A stretch of DNA of 64,000 nucleotides from NCBI RefSeq assembly GCF_000299915.1, contig NZ_AMRI01000002.1, positions 174,086 to 238,085 of the forward strand, given 5' to 3'. This DNA is from Gallaecimonas xiamenensis 3-C-1 (GTDB lineage Bacteria; Pseudomonadota; Gammaproteobacteria; Enterobacterales; Gallaecimonadaceae). Under the pieces are notes generated by a model. That model did no database searches and had not been told where the DNA came from. It worked only from the letters and a program-made list of their open reading frames with translations. Within the stretch, counting starts at the first letter, position 1. Each line of letters opens with the position of its first letter. A program made the position numbers and the translations under genes. Shown here piece after piece: positions 18,479-26,328 of this stretch.

Positions 18479-21127
18479 ATGCGTCGATTTCCGACTCGGA
18501 CACCGGTATGCCTGGCCGTGCTGGCTGCCCTGGTGACCCTGCCCAGTCTGGCTGCTGAACCCGAGAAAAAAGATGCGGGGGATGAGTTCGATGTGGAACG
18601 CATTGAAGTGGTTGGTCGCCAGATCAACACCCTGTCCTCGGTGATGGCCGAACGCCGTGAAAAAGCGGTGGTAGCCGACCTAATGGACGCCGAACAGATC
18701 AGCCGCAGCGGCGACAGCGATGCTGCCGAAGCCCTGCGTCGCATCACGGGCCTGACCCTGGTGCAAGACAAGTTTATCTATGTGCGTGGTTTGGGTGAGC
18801 GCTACTCCAGCACCACCCTCAACGGCGCCCTGGTGCCTTCGCCTGACCCGACCCGCTCGGTGATCCCGGTGGACATGTTCCCCTCTTCCATCATCGACTC
18901 GTTGGAAGTGCAGAAGGCCTATTCCCCCGACAAGCCGGCGGCTTTTGGCGGCGGTAACGTCGACATCCGTACCCTGAGCTTCCCCCTGGAGTTCACCCTG
19001 GCCGCCAAGGTGGGTATCAGCACCACCAGCAAGAACCACAAAGACGGCCTGGACTACAACGGCGGTGGCCGCGACTTTTTGGGCTCGGACGACGGCAAGC
19101 GTGCCCTGCCCAAGGCGGTCAGTGACGCCGCCAACCAGTACGGCTCCATCGACGTGGTCAATATCGCCAAGGGCCTGGGCGGCCTGACCGCCGGCAACCT
19201 GGCCAAGGCCGAGACCATCAACCGTGAACTGGGCACCAGCTTCAACCGTCGCATGGATTTGGACAAGAGCAGCGTAGACCCTGACTACGACTTCTCGGTG
19301 GCCATGGGTAACCGCTTTGAAATCGGTAGCGAAAGCGTGCTGGGCTTTATGGTGGGGGTGGCCCACGATACCGAAGCCAAGAACTTCAACGAGCGCGAGC
19401 GCTACTATTCCCGCAGCGCCGACGGCAGCCTGTCGCCCCTGGAAAAGTTCGACGACATTCTGGGCACCACCTACACCGAGAAGAACTCCGGGGTGGCCTC
19501 GGTAGGGTTCGAACTGGATCCCTACAACAAGGTCAAGCTCACCAGCACTTACCTCAAGGACACCTCCGACGAGGCCAAGCGCAAGACCGGTGACACAGTC
19601 GAGACCATCAACGAAGCCAACGCCAACTACAGCATCAACAATATCCGCTACGAAGAGCGGTCCATGGTGGCCAACCAGGTGCAGGGCGAGCATATGTGGG
19701 AGTGGCTGTTTGGCCTGGGGGTCAAATGGCAGTACACCGACGCCCGCGCCCGCCGCTTTGCACCCGGTGAGCTTGAATACCGTTACTACAACCAGTACGA
19801 CGCCGACGGCCAGCTGCAAAGCGCCAGCCTGCGTCGCTCCGACAGCGCCGCCACTTACCAGTTCGGCGACATGAAGGACGAGACCAAAAACGGCTCCATC
19901 GACTTCAAGCTGCCCTTCGAAGTAGGCGACTCGAGCTTCGACTTGTTGGCGGGCTACAACTACTTCGAGCGGGAACGTGACTCCACCACCTCACGCTACA
20001 AGTTCGACACCCGTGGCTTTACCACGGCCGAGCTGACCGACCGCTTTGAGAACATTTTCAGCGACGCCAACATCCTCGATGCCAGCAAGGGCTTTAACAT
20101 CTCCGATGTGGCCACCCGCGCCGACGACTACAAGTCGGCCCAGCAGCTGGACATGGGCTATGTGGGCTTTGACTGGCGTTACGGCTTTGACTGGCGCTTT
20201 GCCGGCGGCGTGCGTTATGAAGACTTCCGCCAGGCCTCTGTGCCCTTCAACCCCAGCACCGGTGAGATTGAAGGTGACCCGGCAGAGATGGTGCGGGCCG
20301 AAGACGACTTCTACCCCAGCTTGTCCGCCACCTATTTCCTGACCGAGGACATGCAGCTGCGCTTTGGCGTCGGCCAAACCGTGGTGCGCCCCGATCTTAG
20401 GGAAGTGACCCCGGTGCTTTACGTTGACCCTGTCACCGACTTCAAGGTCCGTGGTTACAGCGGCCTGGAAAGCACCGACATGACCAACTTCGACCTGCGC
20501 TGGGAGTGGTACCTGGAAGACGGCGCCAACCTGTCGGTAGGGGCCTTCTACAAGGACCTGAAAAAGCCCATCGAGACCCTGGAACTGCAAGGCTCGGACG
20601 GCGACCGCCTGATCTCCTTCCGTAACGCCGAAGACGGTGAAGTTTACGGCCTGGAGATCGAAGGTCTTCGCGACTTCTCCTTCCTGGGAGACAGCGGCGA
20701 CAGCCCGTGGAACGGTCTATTCGTGGCCGGTAACCTGACGGTGTCCGACTCGGAGATCAACATCAACCAGTTGGCGGAAACCAACCTCACCAACCTCAAG
20801 CGCCGCATGACCGGCCACTCCAAGTACGTGGCCAACCTGCAGCTGGGCTTTGACTCACCGGACGGCCTGCACTCGGCCAACCTGAGCTACAACGTATTCG
20901 GCGAGCGGGTGGCTTTTGCCGGCACCAACGGCCGTGACGACGCCCTGGAGCAACCCTTCCACTCGGTGAACTTCACCTACAGCTATTACCCCACCACCGA
21001 GCTGTCGGTGAAACTGACCCTCAAGAACCTCTTGGATGAGAAAACCACCATAGAGCAGCAGGGCCAGATAGTGCAGGAGAAGGAAGAAGGGGTCAGCTAC
21101 GGCCTGAGCCTGTCCTACCGCTACTAA
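18479..21127 (+). CDS. TonB-dependent outer-membrane receptor, partner of the upstream lipoprotein
   Basis: The 882-residue protein has a Sec signal (LAVLAALVTLPSLAAEPE), a plug domain (about 60-190) with IYVRGLGERYSSTTLNGA and SLEVQKAYSPDKPAAFGGG, and a beta-barrel ending in the aromatic SLSYRY, the outer-membrane C-terminal signature. The start is the ATG at 18479, with AAGGA ten bases upstream. The TTG at 18470 would sit too close to that site. Spacing to the lipoprotein is 65 bp with only a hairpin between, so the two are probably one transcription unit. Substrate cannot be read from the sequence. No Fur box was seen upstream of the pair. Confidence 0.92.
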   Translation: MRRFPTRTPVCLAVLAALVTLPSLAAEPEKKDAGDEFDVERIEVVGRQINTLSSVMAERREKAVVADLMDAEQISRSGDSDAAEALRRITGLTLVQDKFIYVRGLGERYSSTTLNGALVPSPDPTRSVIPVDMFPSSIIDSLEVQKAYSPDKPAAFGGGNVDIRTLSFPLEFTLAAKVGISTTSKNHKDGLDYNGGGRDFLGSDDGKRALPKAVSDAANQYGSIDVVNIAKGLGGLTAGNLAKAETINRELGTSFNRRMDLDKSSVDPDYDFSVAMGNRFEIGSESVLGFMVGVAHDTEAKNFNERERYYSRSADGSLSPLEKFDDILGTTYTEKNSGVASVGFELDPYNKVKLTSTYLKDTSDEAKRKTGDTVETINEANANYSINNIRYEERSMVANQVQGEHMWEWLFGLGVKWQYTDARARRFAPGELEYRYYNQYDADGQLQSASLRRSDSAATYQFGDMKDETKNGSIDFKLPFEVGDSSFDLLAGYNYFERERDSTTSRYKFDTRGFTTAELTDRFENIFSDANILDASKGFNISDVATRADDYKSAQQLDMGYVGFDWRYGFDWRFAGGVRYEDFRQASVPFNPSTGEIEGDPAEMVRAEDDFYPSLSATYFLTEDMQLRFGVGQTVVRPDLREVTPVLYVDPVTDFKVRGYSGLESTDMTNFDLRWEWYLEDGANLSVGAFYKDLKKPIETLELQGSDGDRLISFRNAEDGEVYGLEIEGLRDFSFLGDSGDSPWNGLFVAGNLTVSDSEININQLAETNLTNLKRRMTGHSKYVANLQLGFDSPDGLHSANLSYNVFGERVAFAGTNGRDDALEQPFHSVNFTYSYYPTTELSVKLTLKNLLDEKTTIEQQGQIVQEKEEGVSYGLSLSYRY

Positions 21128-21132
21128 GCAAA

Positions 21133-21220
21133 GGGCCGGTCAGACCGGCCCTATTCCCCATACCTATAACTACAATCAGAACACTTTCTTACCCAGGCCA
21201 CTTACCGTGGCCCTTTTTTT
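21133..21220 (+). terminator. Two successive terminator-like hairpins after the receptor
   Basis: The first is GGGCCGGTC/GACCGGCCC at about 21134-21152 with no T run. The second is GGCCAC-TTACC-GTGGCC at 21196-21212 followed by C and seven T, a strong plus-strand terminator that overlaps the last codons of convergent yrfG. Confidence 0.85.
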
Positions 21221-21888
21221 ATCTCATCCAGGTGCTGGCGGTAGTCGCTGGTGGCGGCAAAGCCGTCGAATTGCTTATGGGGCTTTTTCGAGTCCGGGTT
21301 TTCCACCCCCAACAGATAACGGATGCCGAAGCGGCGGGCCGCTTCGAGGATCGGCTGGGAGTCGTCCACGAACAGGGTGCGGGCCGGGTCAAAGCCCAGA
21401 TCCAGGTGAACCGCCTGCCACAACGACTGGGACTCCTTGGACGCCCGGTAGCTGTGGGTGGAGATCAGCTGATCCAGGTGCTGGTCCAGGGCGGTTAGCT
21501 CCACCTTCAAGGACAGGCTCTTGGGGTGGGCATTGGTGAGCAGAATGACCCGCCGGCCTGACTCGCGCAGGGCCTTCAAGAAGGGCAGGGTGTCGCTGCG
21601 CAGGCTGATCAGGTGCTGGATCTCGCGGCTGGCCAGGTCTATGTCCAGACCCAGGCGGGCCGTCCAGTAATCGTAGCAATACCAGTTGAGGGTGCCGAAC
21701 ACCGCCTGGTATTCGGCATCGATACGGGCCCTGGCCTGGTCCAGGCTGATGCCGTCTTTCTCGGCCAGCAGCACCGGTACCCTGTCCATCCAGAAATGGT
21801 TGTCAAAATGCAGATCCAGCAGGGTGCCGTCCATGTCCAGCAAAACGGTGTCAATTTCAGACCAATTAAGGCGTTGGTCATCAAGCAT
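21202..21888 (-). CDS. yrfG: GMP/IMP nucleotidase YrfG (HAD family)
   Basis: This 228-residue HAD hydrolase has motif I LLDMDGTLLD (nucleophile Asp in DMDGT), motif II LLTNAHP, the motif III Lys (SKESQSLW) and motif IV LFVDDSQPIL. It matches YrfG, which dephosphorylates GMP and IMP. In E. coli yrfG lies with nudE and hslRO, and the same group is preserved here but split by the T2SS operon and the lipoprotein/receptor pair. It is divergent from nudE with 61 bp between. Confidence 0.93.
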   Translation of the reverse strand: MLDDQRLNWSEIDTVLLDMDGTLLDLHFDNHFWMDRVPVLLAEKDGISLDQARARIDAEYQAVFGTLNWYCYDYWTARLGLDIDLASREIQHLISLRSDTLPFLKALRESGRRVILLTNAHPKSLSLKVELTALDQHLDQLISTHSYRASKESQSLWQAVHLDLGFDPARTLFVDDSQPILEAARRFGIRYLLGVENPDSKKPHKQFDGFAATSDYRQHLDEIKKGPR

Positions 21889-21949
21889 CTGGCATCTGCC
21901 TCTGTGATTGGGTGTAATGGAGGGGCCATTCTAAGCCAGCGGTACCGCC

Positions 21950-22513
21950 ATGACGAAATCTGCCAAGCTGCCCGAAGTGATAGACGCCCAAATCGTCGCC
22001 GAAAGCCGGTTGTTCAAGGTCGAGCAGTTGCACCTGCGCTTTACCAATGGCGCCGAGCGCCATTACGAGCGCATGAAGGGCTCGGGGCGTGGCTCGGTAA
22101 TGGTGGTGCCGCTGTTGGACGACCACACCCTGCTGTTGGGGCGTGAATATGCCGCCGGCCTCCATGCCTATGAGCTGGGCTTTCCCAAGGGGCTGATCGA
22201 CCCGGGCGAAGACGCCATCGAAGCGGCCAACCGCGAGCTGCAGGAAGAGATAGGTTATGGCGCCCGGGACTGGACAGTGCTGCGGGAAGTGTCCATGGCC
22301 CCCGGCTATTTCTCGGCCAAGATGACCCTGCTCATCGCCCGGGACCTGTACCCGTCAAGGCTGGAAGGGGATGAGCCCGAACCCATAGAAGTGGTGCCAT
22401 GGCCGCTGGCGCGGATCAATGAGCTACGCTATCAGAAGGATTTTTCGGAGGCGCGCAGCCTCACCGCCTTGCTGTTGGCACGGGACTGGCTGCAAGAACA
22501 GGCGCTGCTATGA
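21950..22513 (+). CDS. nudE: ADP compounds hydrolase NudE (Nudix)
   Basis: The 187-residue protein carries the Nudix box (about residues 80-102: GFPKGLIDPGEDAIEAANRE then LQEEIGYG) and matches NudE over its length. It hydrolyses ADP-ribose, NADH and Ap3A-type substrates in the cytosol. It overlaps cysQ by ATGA, so the two are translationally coupled. Confidence 0.95.
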   Translation: MTKSAKLPEVIDAQIVAESRLFKVEQLHLRFTNGAERHYERMKGSGRGSVMVVPLLDDHTLLLGREYAAGLHAYELGFPKGLIDPGEDAIEAANRELQEEIGYGARDWTVLREVSMAPGYFSAKMTLLIARDLYPSRLEGDEPEPIEVVPWPLARINELRYQKDFSEARSLTALLLARDWLQEQALL

Positions 22514-23283
22514 CACCCCAGGCCTATCTCGACGACATCATCACCCTGGCCCGCCAGGCGGGCCAGGCCATCTTGCCCTGGTTCCGTTCCGATGACCTGG
22601 TCACCGAACACAAGGCCGACGACAGCCCGGTCACCAACGCCGACATCGCCGCCAACAAGGTGATAGTGCGGGGCCTCAAGGCCCTGACCCCGGATATTCC
22701 CATTCTCTCGGAAGAATCCGGCCATAAGCCCTTTGCCGAGCGCAGCCGCTGGCGGGTCTATTGGCTGGTGGACCCTTTGGACGGCACCCGTGAGTTTGTC
22801 GGCGGCTCACCGGATTTTGCCGTCAACATCGCCCTGGTGGTGGACAACGAACCTGTGCTGGGGGTGATCCATGCCCCGGTGTCCGGCGACTGCTATTGGG
22901 CCGTCAGGGGCCAGGGAGTCTTTAAGAACGGCCAGGCCATCCATACCAGGGAAAGTCCCAAGCCGCCGCTGCTGGCGGTGTCCCGCCACCAGTCCTTAAG
23001 CACCCTCAAGGCCCACCTGCACCAGGATCTGGCTTTTGACGCCTTGCCCTTCGGGTCGGCCAGCCTCAAGTCCTGCATGGTGGCCGAAGGGGTAGCCGAC
23101 GCCTACGTGCGCATAGGCCCCACCGGCGAGTGGGACACGGCGGCCAGCTGGGCCATAGTGGTGGAAGCGGGAGGCCGCATAGTCGACCTGGCCGGCCAGC
23201 CCCTGACCTTCAACCAGAGCGAGAGCCTGGAAAACCCCAACTATGCGGTCCTTGGCCAGCTCAGCCCCGAACAACTGTTCTAA
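22510..23283 (+). CDS. cysQ: 3'(2'),5'-bisphosphate nucleotidase CysQ
   Basis: The 257-residue inositol-monophosphatase-fold enzyme converts PAP to AMP plus phosphate, relieving the by-product of sulfate assimilation. The metal-binding motifs are present: EESG near residue 73, DPLDGTREFV near 94-103, and WDTAASWAIVVEAGG near 207-221. It overlaps nudE. The nudE-cysQ order next to a T2SS operon is also found in Vibrio and Shewanella. Confidence 0.95.
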   Translation: MTPQAYLDDIITLARQAGQAILPWFRSDDLVTEHKADDSPVTNADIAANKVIVRGLKALTPDIPILSEESGHKPFAERSRWRVYWLVDPLDGTREFVGGSPDFAVNIALVVDNEPVLGVIHAPVSGDCYWAVRGQGVFKNGQAIHTRESPKPPLLAVSRHQSLSTLKAHLHQDLAFDALPFGSASLKSCMVAEGVADAYVRIGPTGEWDTAASWAIVVEAGGRIVDLAGQPLTFNQSESLENPNYAVLGQLSPEQLF

Positions 23284-23312
23284 GCTCTAGAGGTCTGTGC
23301 GGGGAGGGCCTA

Positions 23313-23639
23313 ATGGCCAGGATACTGATGCTGCTACTGCTGGTGGCCGTGCTGGTGATCATGGTGCGGTTGTTTTTGCTGAACCCCGACCAGGCCGCCA
23401 GCCAGGTCACCCTGGCTGGCCAGCAGGATAAGCCCAGTACCCTGCAAAAGGTCAAAAAGGACCTGGATCAGTCCTTGCTGCAAAGTCACTGCCTAAACGC
23501 CATCCAAATGCGCTACGCCAGCCAGGCTGGCTTCAGGGTCAAGGCCCTGGCTCCGGGCCGTTACCTGGTGACGGTAGCGGGGCGAGAAGAGAAGCTTGCA
23601 TGCCGCCTGGACGAAAAAGGCCAGGTCATACTGGAGTAG
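23313..23639 (+). CDS. Small single-pass membrane-anchored protein of unknown function
   Basis: The 108-residue product starts at the ATG at 23313, five bases after a strong GGGGAGG site. It has an N-terminal membrane helix (MARILMLLLLVAVLVIMVRL), a charged linker (DKPSTLQKVKKDLDQSL) and a small domain with two Cys (near 57 and 98) that would lie in the periplasm and could pair. I do not recognise the family. It is 29 bp downstream of cysQ, probably the end of the nudE-cysQ operon. Confidence 0.7.
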   Translation: MARILMLLLLVAVLVIMVRLFLLNPDQAASQVTLAGQQDKPSTLQKVKKDLDQSLLQSHCLNAIQMRYASQAGFRVKALAPGRYLVTVAGREEKLACRLDEKGQVILE

Positions 23640-23641
23640 CA

Positions 23642-23659
23642 CTGTGATCTGGCTCACAG
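23642..23659. promoter_or_regulatory. Candidate CRP (cAMP receptor protein) site
   Basis: CTGTGATCTGGCTCACAG contains TGTGA-N6-TCACA with both half-sites exactly matching the CRP consensus. It lies three bases after the stop of the preceding gene and about 150 bp before the DUF6916-like gene, so it most likely controls the accessory cluster to the right. No convincing -35/-10 pair was identified. Confidence 0.65.
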
Positions 23660-23811
23660 GCTCAACTTTTGATCAAAAAGCAGTCTTATTTTATTCCCAT
23701 AAATAACAAGTGGTTACTATTCGCTCTAGGCTGGGCGTACCAGATGTTCCCTATCTAAGGCAGTTACCTTGTATTAACATTTCCCGCAACACTGTAGTAC
23801 CAAGGTAGGTT

Positions 23812-24135
23812 ATGCAGCACGCGCAGGGAAGGTTTGACGTTAGCCAGTTTCAGGCCTGTATCGGTAGTCCCATACATCTCAAAGGCATCGATGACGTTGC
23901 CATCCCTCTTCGCCTGACCGGCACCACACTGCACAGCTCCCCCGACAACCCGCTCGACCTCTTTACCTTGCTCCTAGAAGGTGATCAGCAGCAGCCGATC
24001 CCCCAGGGGCGGTGCCGCTTCGAGCGTGCCGTGCCGGATGAGTTGTTGCTGAGCATGGTGCCCAACAACCCTACCCAGTGCAGCATTCATGGTCAGCAGG
24101 CTCTAACAGCCGGCTGCCAAGCCATGGCCAGGTAG
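23812..24135 (+). CDS. DUF6916-like small protein, first gene of the tail-collar cluster
   Basis: The 107-residue protein has no signal peptide. Its middle, LFTLLLEGDQQQPIPQGRCR followed by ERAVPDELLLSMVP, resembles the DUF6916 pattern (FsLlF-rg ... Qgty-leh ... lflVP), a family I associate with gene clusters of phage-tail-collar proteins. An AGGTAGG site precedes the ATG. Its last 43 bases overlap the 3' end of the convergent GNAT gene. Function unknown. Family call moderate. Confidence 0.7.
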   Translation: MQHAQGRFDVSQFQACIGSPIHLKGIDDVAIPLRLTGTTLHSSPDNPLDLFTLLLEGDQQQPIPQGRCRFERAVPDELLLSMVPNNPTQCSIHGQQALTAGCQAMAR

Positions 24136-24590
24136 AGGTCGTCACCCTGGCCGGCTTGAAAGCCCAGGCGTTCATAAAGAGTCCTGGCCGGGCTGGTGGG
24201 TGTGACCTGAAGTTCTATGGCTTGCCTGTTGGCAGTGGCTTCGGCCTGTAGGCGGCGGATCAGGACGCTGCCGATGCCTTGTCCCTGGTGACTGGGCATT
24301 AAAGCGATATCGACGATCCGCAATGCCTGTTGTTGCTGGGCTACCAACCAGCGGCCCACGGGCAGTCCCTGGTGTTCGATGATGGCAAAGCGGTCGGTGG
24401 GGTAATGGCTGAAGTAATGATGCTGTTGCGCCTCGAACTGGCTTTGCAGAAACAGCGCCTTTTGCCGGTCGTCAAAGGGGAACAGCGCCAGCTCGGCCTG
24501 GCGGTTAGCGGCAAAGAGTGCCGCCATGAATTCCCGGTCGCCGTCTTGGACCGGCCTCAGGCTGATACCTGGGGGTAGCAGGTCAGGCAT
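24093..24590 (-). CDS. GNAT family N-acetyltransferase
   Basis: The 165-residue protein shows the GNAT fold: motif A with the acetyl-CoA loop HQGQGIGSVLIRRL (about 108-121), motif B and a C-terminal TLYERLGFQ (about 144-152). The start has AGGAAAG upstream. It sits on the minus strand inside an otherwise plus-strand cluster, between the DUF6916-like gene and three tail-collar genes. Its acceptor is unknown. It may modify a product of the cluster, but that is inference from position. Confidence 0.87.
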   Translation of the reverse strand: MPDLLPPGISLRPVQDGDREFMAALFAANRQAELALFPFDDRQKALFLQSQFEAQQHHYFSHYPTDRFAIIEHQGLPVGRWLVAQQQQALRIVDIALMPSHQGQGIGSVLIRRLQAEATANRQAIELQVTPTSPARTLYERLGFQAGQGDDLYLAMAWQPAVRAC

Positions 24591-24647
24591 GGTTCTTTCC
24601 TATGAAGAGCGGGGCCTGGCCTTATCAATAGTGGAAAAGGAGCACCC

Positions 24648-25166
24648 ATGGAACCCTATGTTGGTGAAATTCGAATGTTTAGCGGCAACTTTGCCCCCAG
24701 GGGCTGGGCCTACTGCGACGGCCAGTTGCTGGCCATAAGCCAGTACGACGCCCTGTTCAGCCTGCTGCAGACCACTTACGGCGGCGATGGCCGTACCACC
24801 TTTGCCCTGCCGGACCTGCGGGGCCGGCTGCCACTGCACTATGGGCCAAGCAGCACCGGCCATATTTACCGCTTGGGGCAGCGCTCCGGCAGTGAAACCG
24901 TCACCCTGACCACGGCGGAAATGCCGTCCCATAATCACCCGGCCCGGGCCAGCAACAACACCGGTGACGAGCCCAGCCCTCAGGACGCCTACTGGGCTGC
25001 CCTGTCCGGCGCCGAGGCCGGTTATTCGACGGCCAGTCCCAGCACCGCCATGAGTGTGCAGGCCATAGGCCTGACCGGCGGGTCTCAACCCCACCCCAAC
25101 ATGATGCCGGGACTGACCCTGGGGTTCATCATCAGCCTTTATGGCATCTACCCATCCAGGACTTGA
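24648..25166 (+). CDS. Phage tail collar domain protein (MdpB-like), copy 1
   Basis: The 172-residue protein follows the microcystin-dependent-protein (MdpB) pattern. It opens with EPYVGEIRMFSGNFAPRGWA and CDGQLL, continues with TTYGGDGRTTFALPDLRGR, has the collar motif EMPSHNH, and ends GFIISLYGIYPSR. There is no signal peptide. It has AAAAGGAG before the ATG. It is the first of three tandem paralogs and the most divergent (SLYGIYPSR in place of the usual NF-I--QG-). No other phage structural genes are nearby. Confidence 0.9.
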   Translation: MEPYVGEIRMFSGNFAPRGWAYCDGQLLAISQYDALFSLLQTTYGGDGRTTFALPDLRGRLPLHYGPSSTGHIYRLGQRSGSETVTLTTAEMPSHNHPARASNNTGDEPSPQDAYWAALSGAEAGYSTASPSTAMSVQAIGLTGGSQPHPNMMPGLTLGFIISLYGIYPSRT

Positions 25167-25176
25167 GGACTTCGTT

Positions 25177-25674
25177 ATGGCTGAACCCTTTATCGGTGAG
25201 ATCCGCCCCTTTGGTTTCGACTTTGCCCCGGTTGGCTGGGCCCTGTGTAACGGCCAGGTGATGCTGATCTCCGAAAATCAGGCCCTCTATAGCATTCTGG
25301 GTACCACCTATGGGGGAAATGGGGTAACCACCTTCGCCCTGCCCAACCTGCAAGGCCGAGCTCCGGTGCACCAGGGCCCCGGCAAGGCCCTTGGTATGAG
25401 CGCCGGTACCGAATCCGTCACCTTGACCCTGGCCAACCTGCCTCAGCATAACCACCTGGTCAATGCCGCCACCGGCGAGGCGTCTTCTGCAGACCCCAGC
25501 AACAATGCCTGGGCCACTACCGACTCCAATCCCTATATCGAGAGCGCCAACGGCACCATGGCTGCCGGCGCCATAGGTAATACCGGCGGCAGCCAAGCCC
25601 ACAACAATATGCAGCCCTACCTGACCATCAACTTCTGCATCGCCGTTCAAGGCCTGTTCCCCAGCCGCAATTAA
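25177..25674 (+). CDS. Phage tail collar domain protein (MdpB-like), copy 2
   Basis: The start at 25177 gives 165 residues beginning AEPFIGEIRPFGFDFAPVGW. The same family blocks appear: GTTYGGNGVTTFALPNLQGR, NLPQHNH, QPYLTINFCIAVQGLFPSR. It is 10 bp after copy 1 and 12 bp before copy 3, so the three are one transcript. The collar domain of phage tail fibres trimerises. Three different paralogs could form a heterotrimer, which is inference. Confidence 0.91.
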   Translation: MAEPFIGEIRPFGFDFAPVGWALCNGQVMLISENQALYSILGTTYGGNGVTTFALPNLQGRAPVHQGPGKALGMSAGTESVTLTLANLPQHNHLVNAATGEASSADPSNNAWATTDSNPYIESANGTMAAGAIGNTGGSQAHNNMQPYLTINFCIAVQGLFPSRN

Positions 25675-25686
25675 GGAGCTAAGCAC

Positions 25687-26214
25687 ATGGATCCATATAT
25701 CGGCGAAGTTCGGATCTTCGCAGGCAATTTCCCCCCTCGTAACTGGGCGTTTTGCGACGGCCAACTGTTGCCCATTGCCGAAAACACGGCGCTGTTCTCG
25801 CTGGTGGGCACCACCTACGGTGGCAACGGCACCAGCACCTTCGCTTTGCCAGACCTGCGGGGCAGGGCGCCCATGCACCAAGGGCGCGGCGCGGGGCTGA
25901 CCATGCGTTTTCTGGGTGAGCCCACGGGGCAGGATAGGGTCACCCTAACGCTGCCGCAGATCCCCAGCCACAACCACCAGGCCAGGGCCGTTGCTAGTGC
26001 AGGCCAAGCTGGCCAGGGGCCAGAAGGGGCTTACTGGGCCGCAGGTTTGGCCGGCCGTGGACCGACTCCCCTGTACGCAGCAGGTGGCAACCTGGAGATG
26101 GCCCCGGGCGGTTTGGCGCCGGAAGGTGGTAACGAGGCTCATGACAACCAGCAGCCGTTTCAGGTGCTCAATTTCATTATCTGCCTGCAAGGCATTTACC
26201 CGCCCCGCAGCTGA
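25687..26214 (+). CDS. Phage tail collar domain protein (MdpB-like), copy 3
   Basis: The 175-residue paralog has DPYIGEVRIFAGNFPPRNWA, GTTYGGNGTSTFALPDLRGR, the collar motif QIPSHNHQ and an FQVLNFIICLQGIYPPR end. AAGGAG precedes the ATG. The variable stretch between the HNH block and the C-terminus (about residues 100-150) differs in all three copies. Confidence 0.91.
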   Translation: MDPYIGEVRIFAGNFPPRNWAFCDGQLLPIAENTALFSLVGTTYGGNGTSTFALPDLRGRAPMHQGRGAGLTMRFLGEPTGQDRVTLTLPQIPSHNHQARAVASAGQAGQGPEGAYWAAGLAGRGPTPLYAAGGNLEMAPGGLAPEGGNEAHDNQQPFQVLNFIICLQGIYPPRS

Positions 26215-26237
26215 TAGGAGCGGGTGTAACAGGACGG

Positions 26238-26302
26238 GCCGGCCCTTGGGGCCGGCTTCTGGCATAAACACCATTTTGTGAGTACGGGCCCGGGACGGGC
26301 CC
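26238..26302 (+). promoter_or_regulatory. Two GC-rich hairpins between tail-collar genes and the giant gene
   Basis: GCCGGCCC-TTG-GGGCCGGC (26238-26256) followed by TTCT, and GGGCCCG-GGA-CGGGCCC (26286-26302), lie in the 114-bp gap. Neither has a full T tract. They may reduce read-through into the 8.4-kb gene or protect mRNA ends. Confidence 0.5.
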
Positions 26303-26328
26303 ACTAACAGGTCGATGAGGAAGCCGTT

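Noticed and set aside
24648..26214. Prophage or phage remnant
   Set aside because: Only collar-domain proteins are present. There is no integrase, capsid, portal, tail tube or lysis gene and no att-like repeat. The MdpB-like subgroup is known as a chromosomal gene family.
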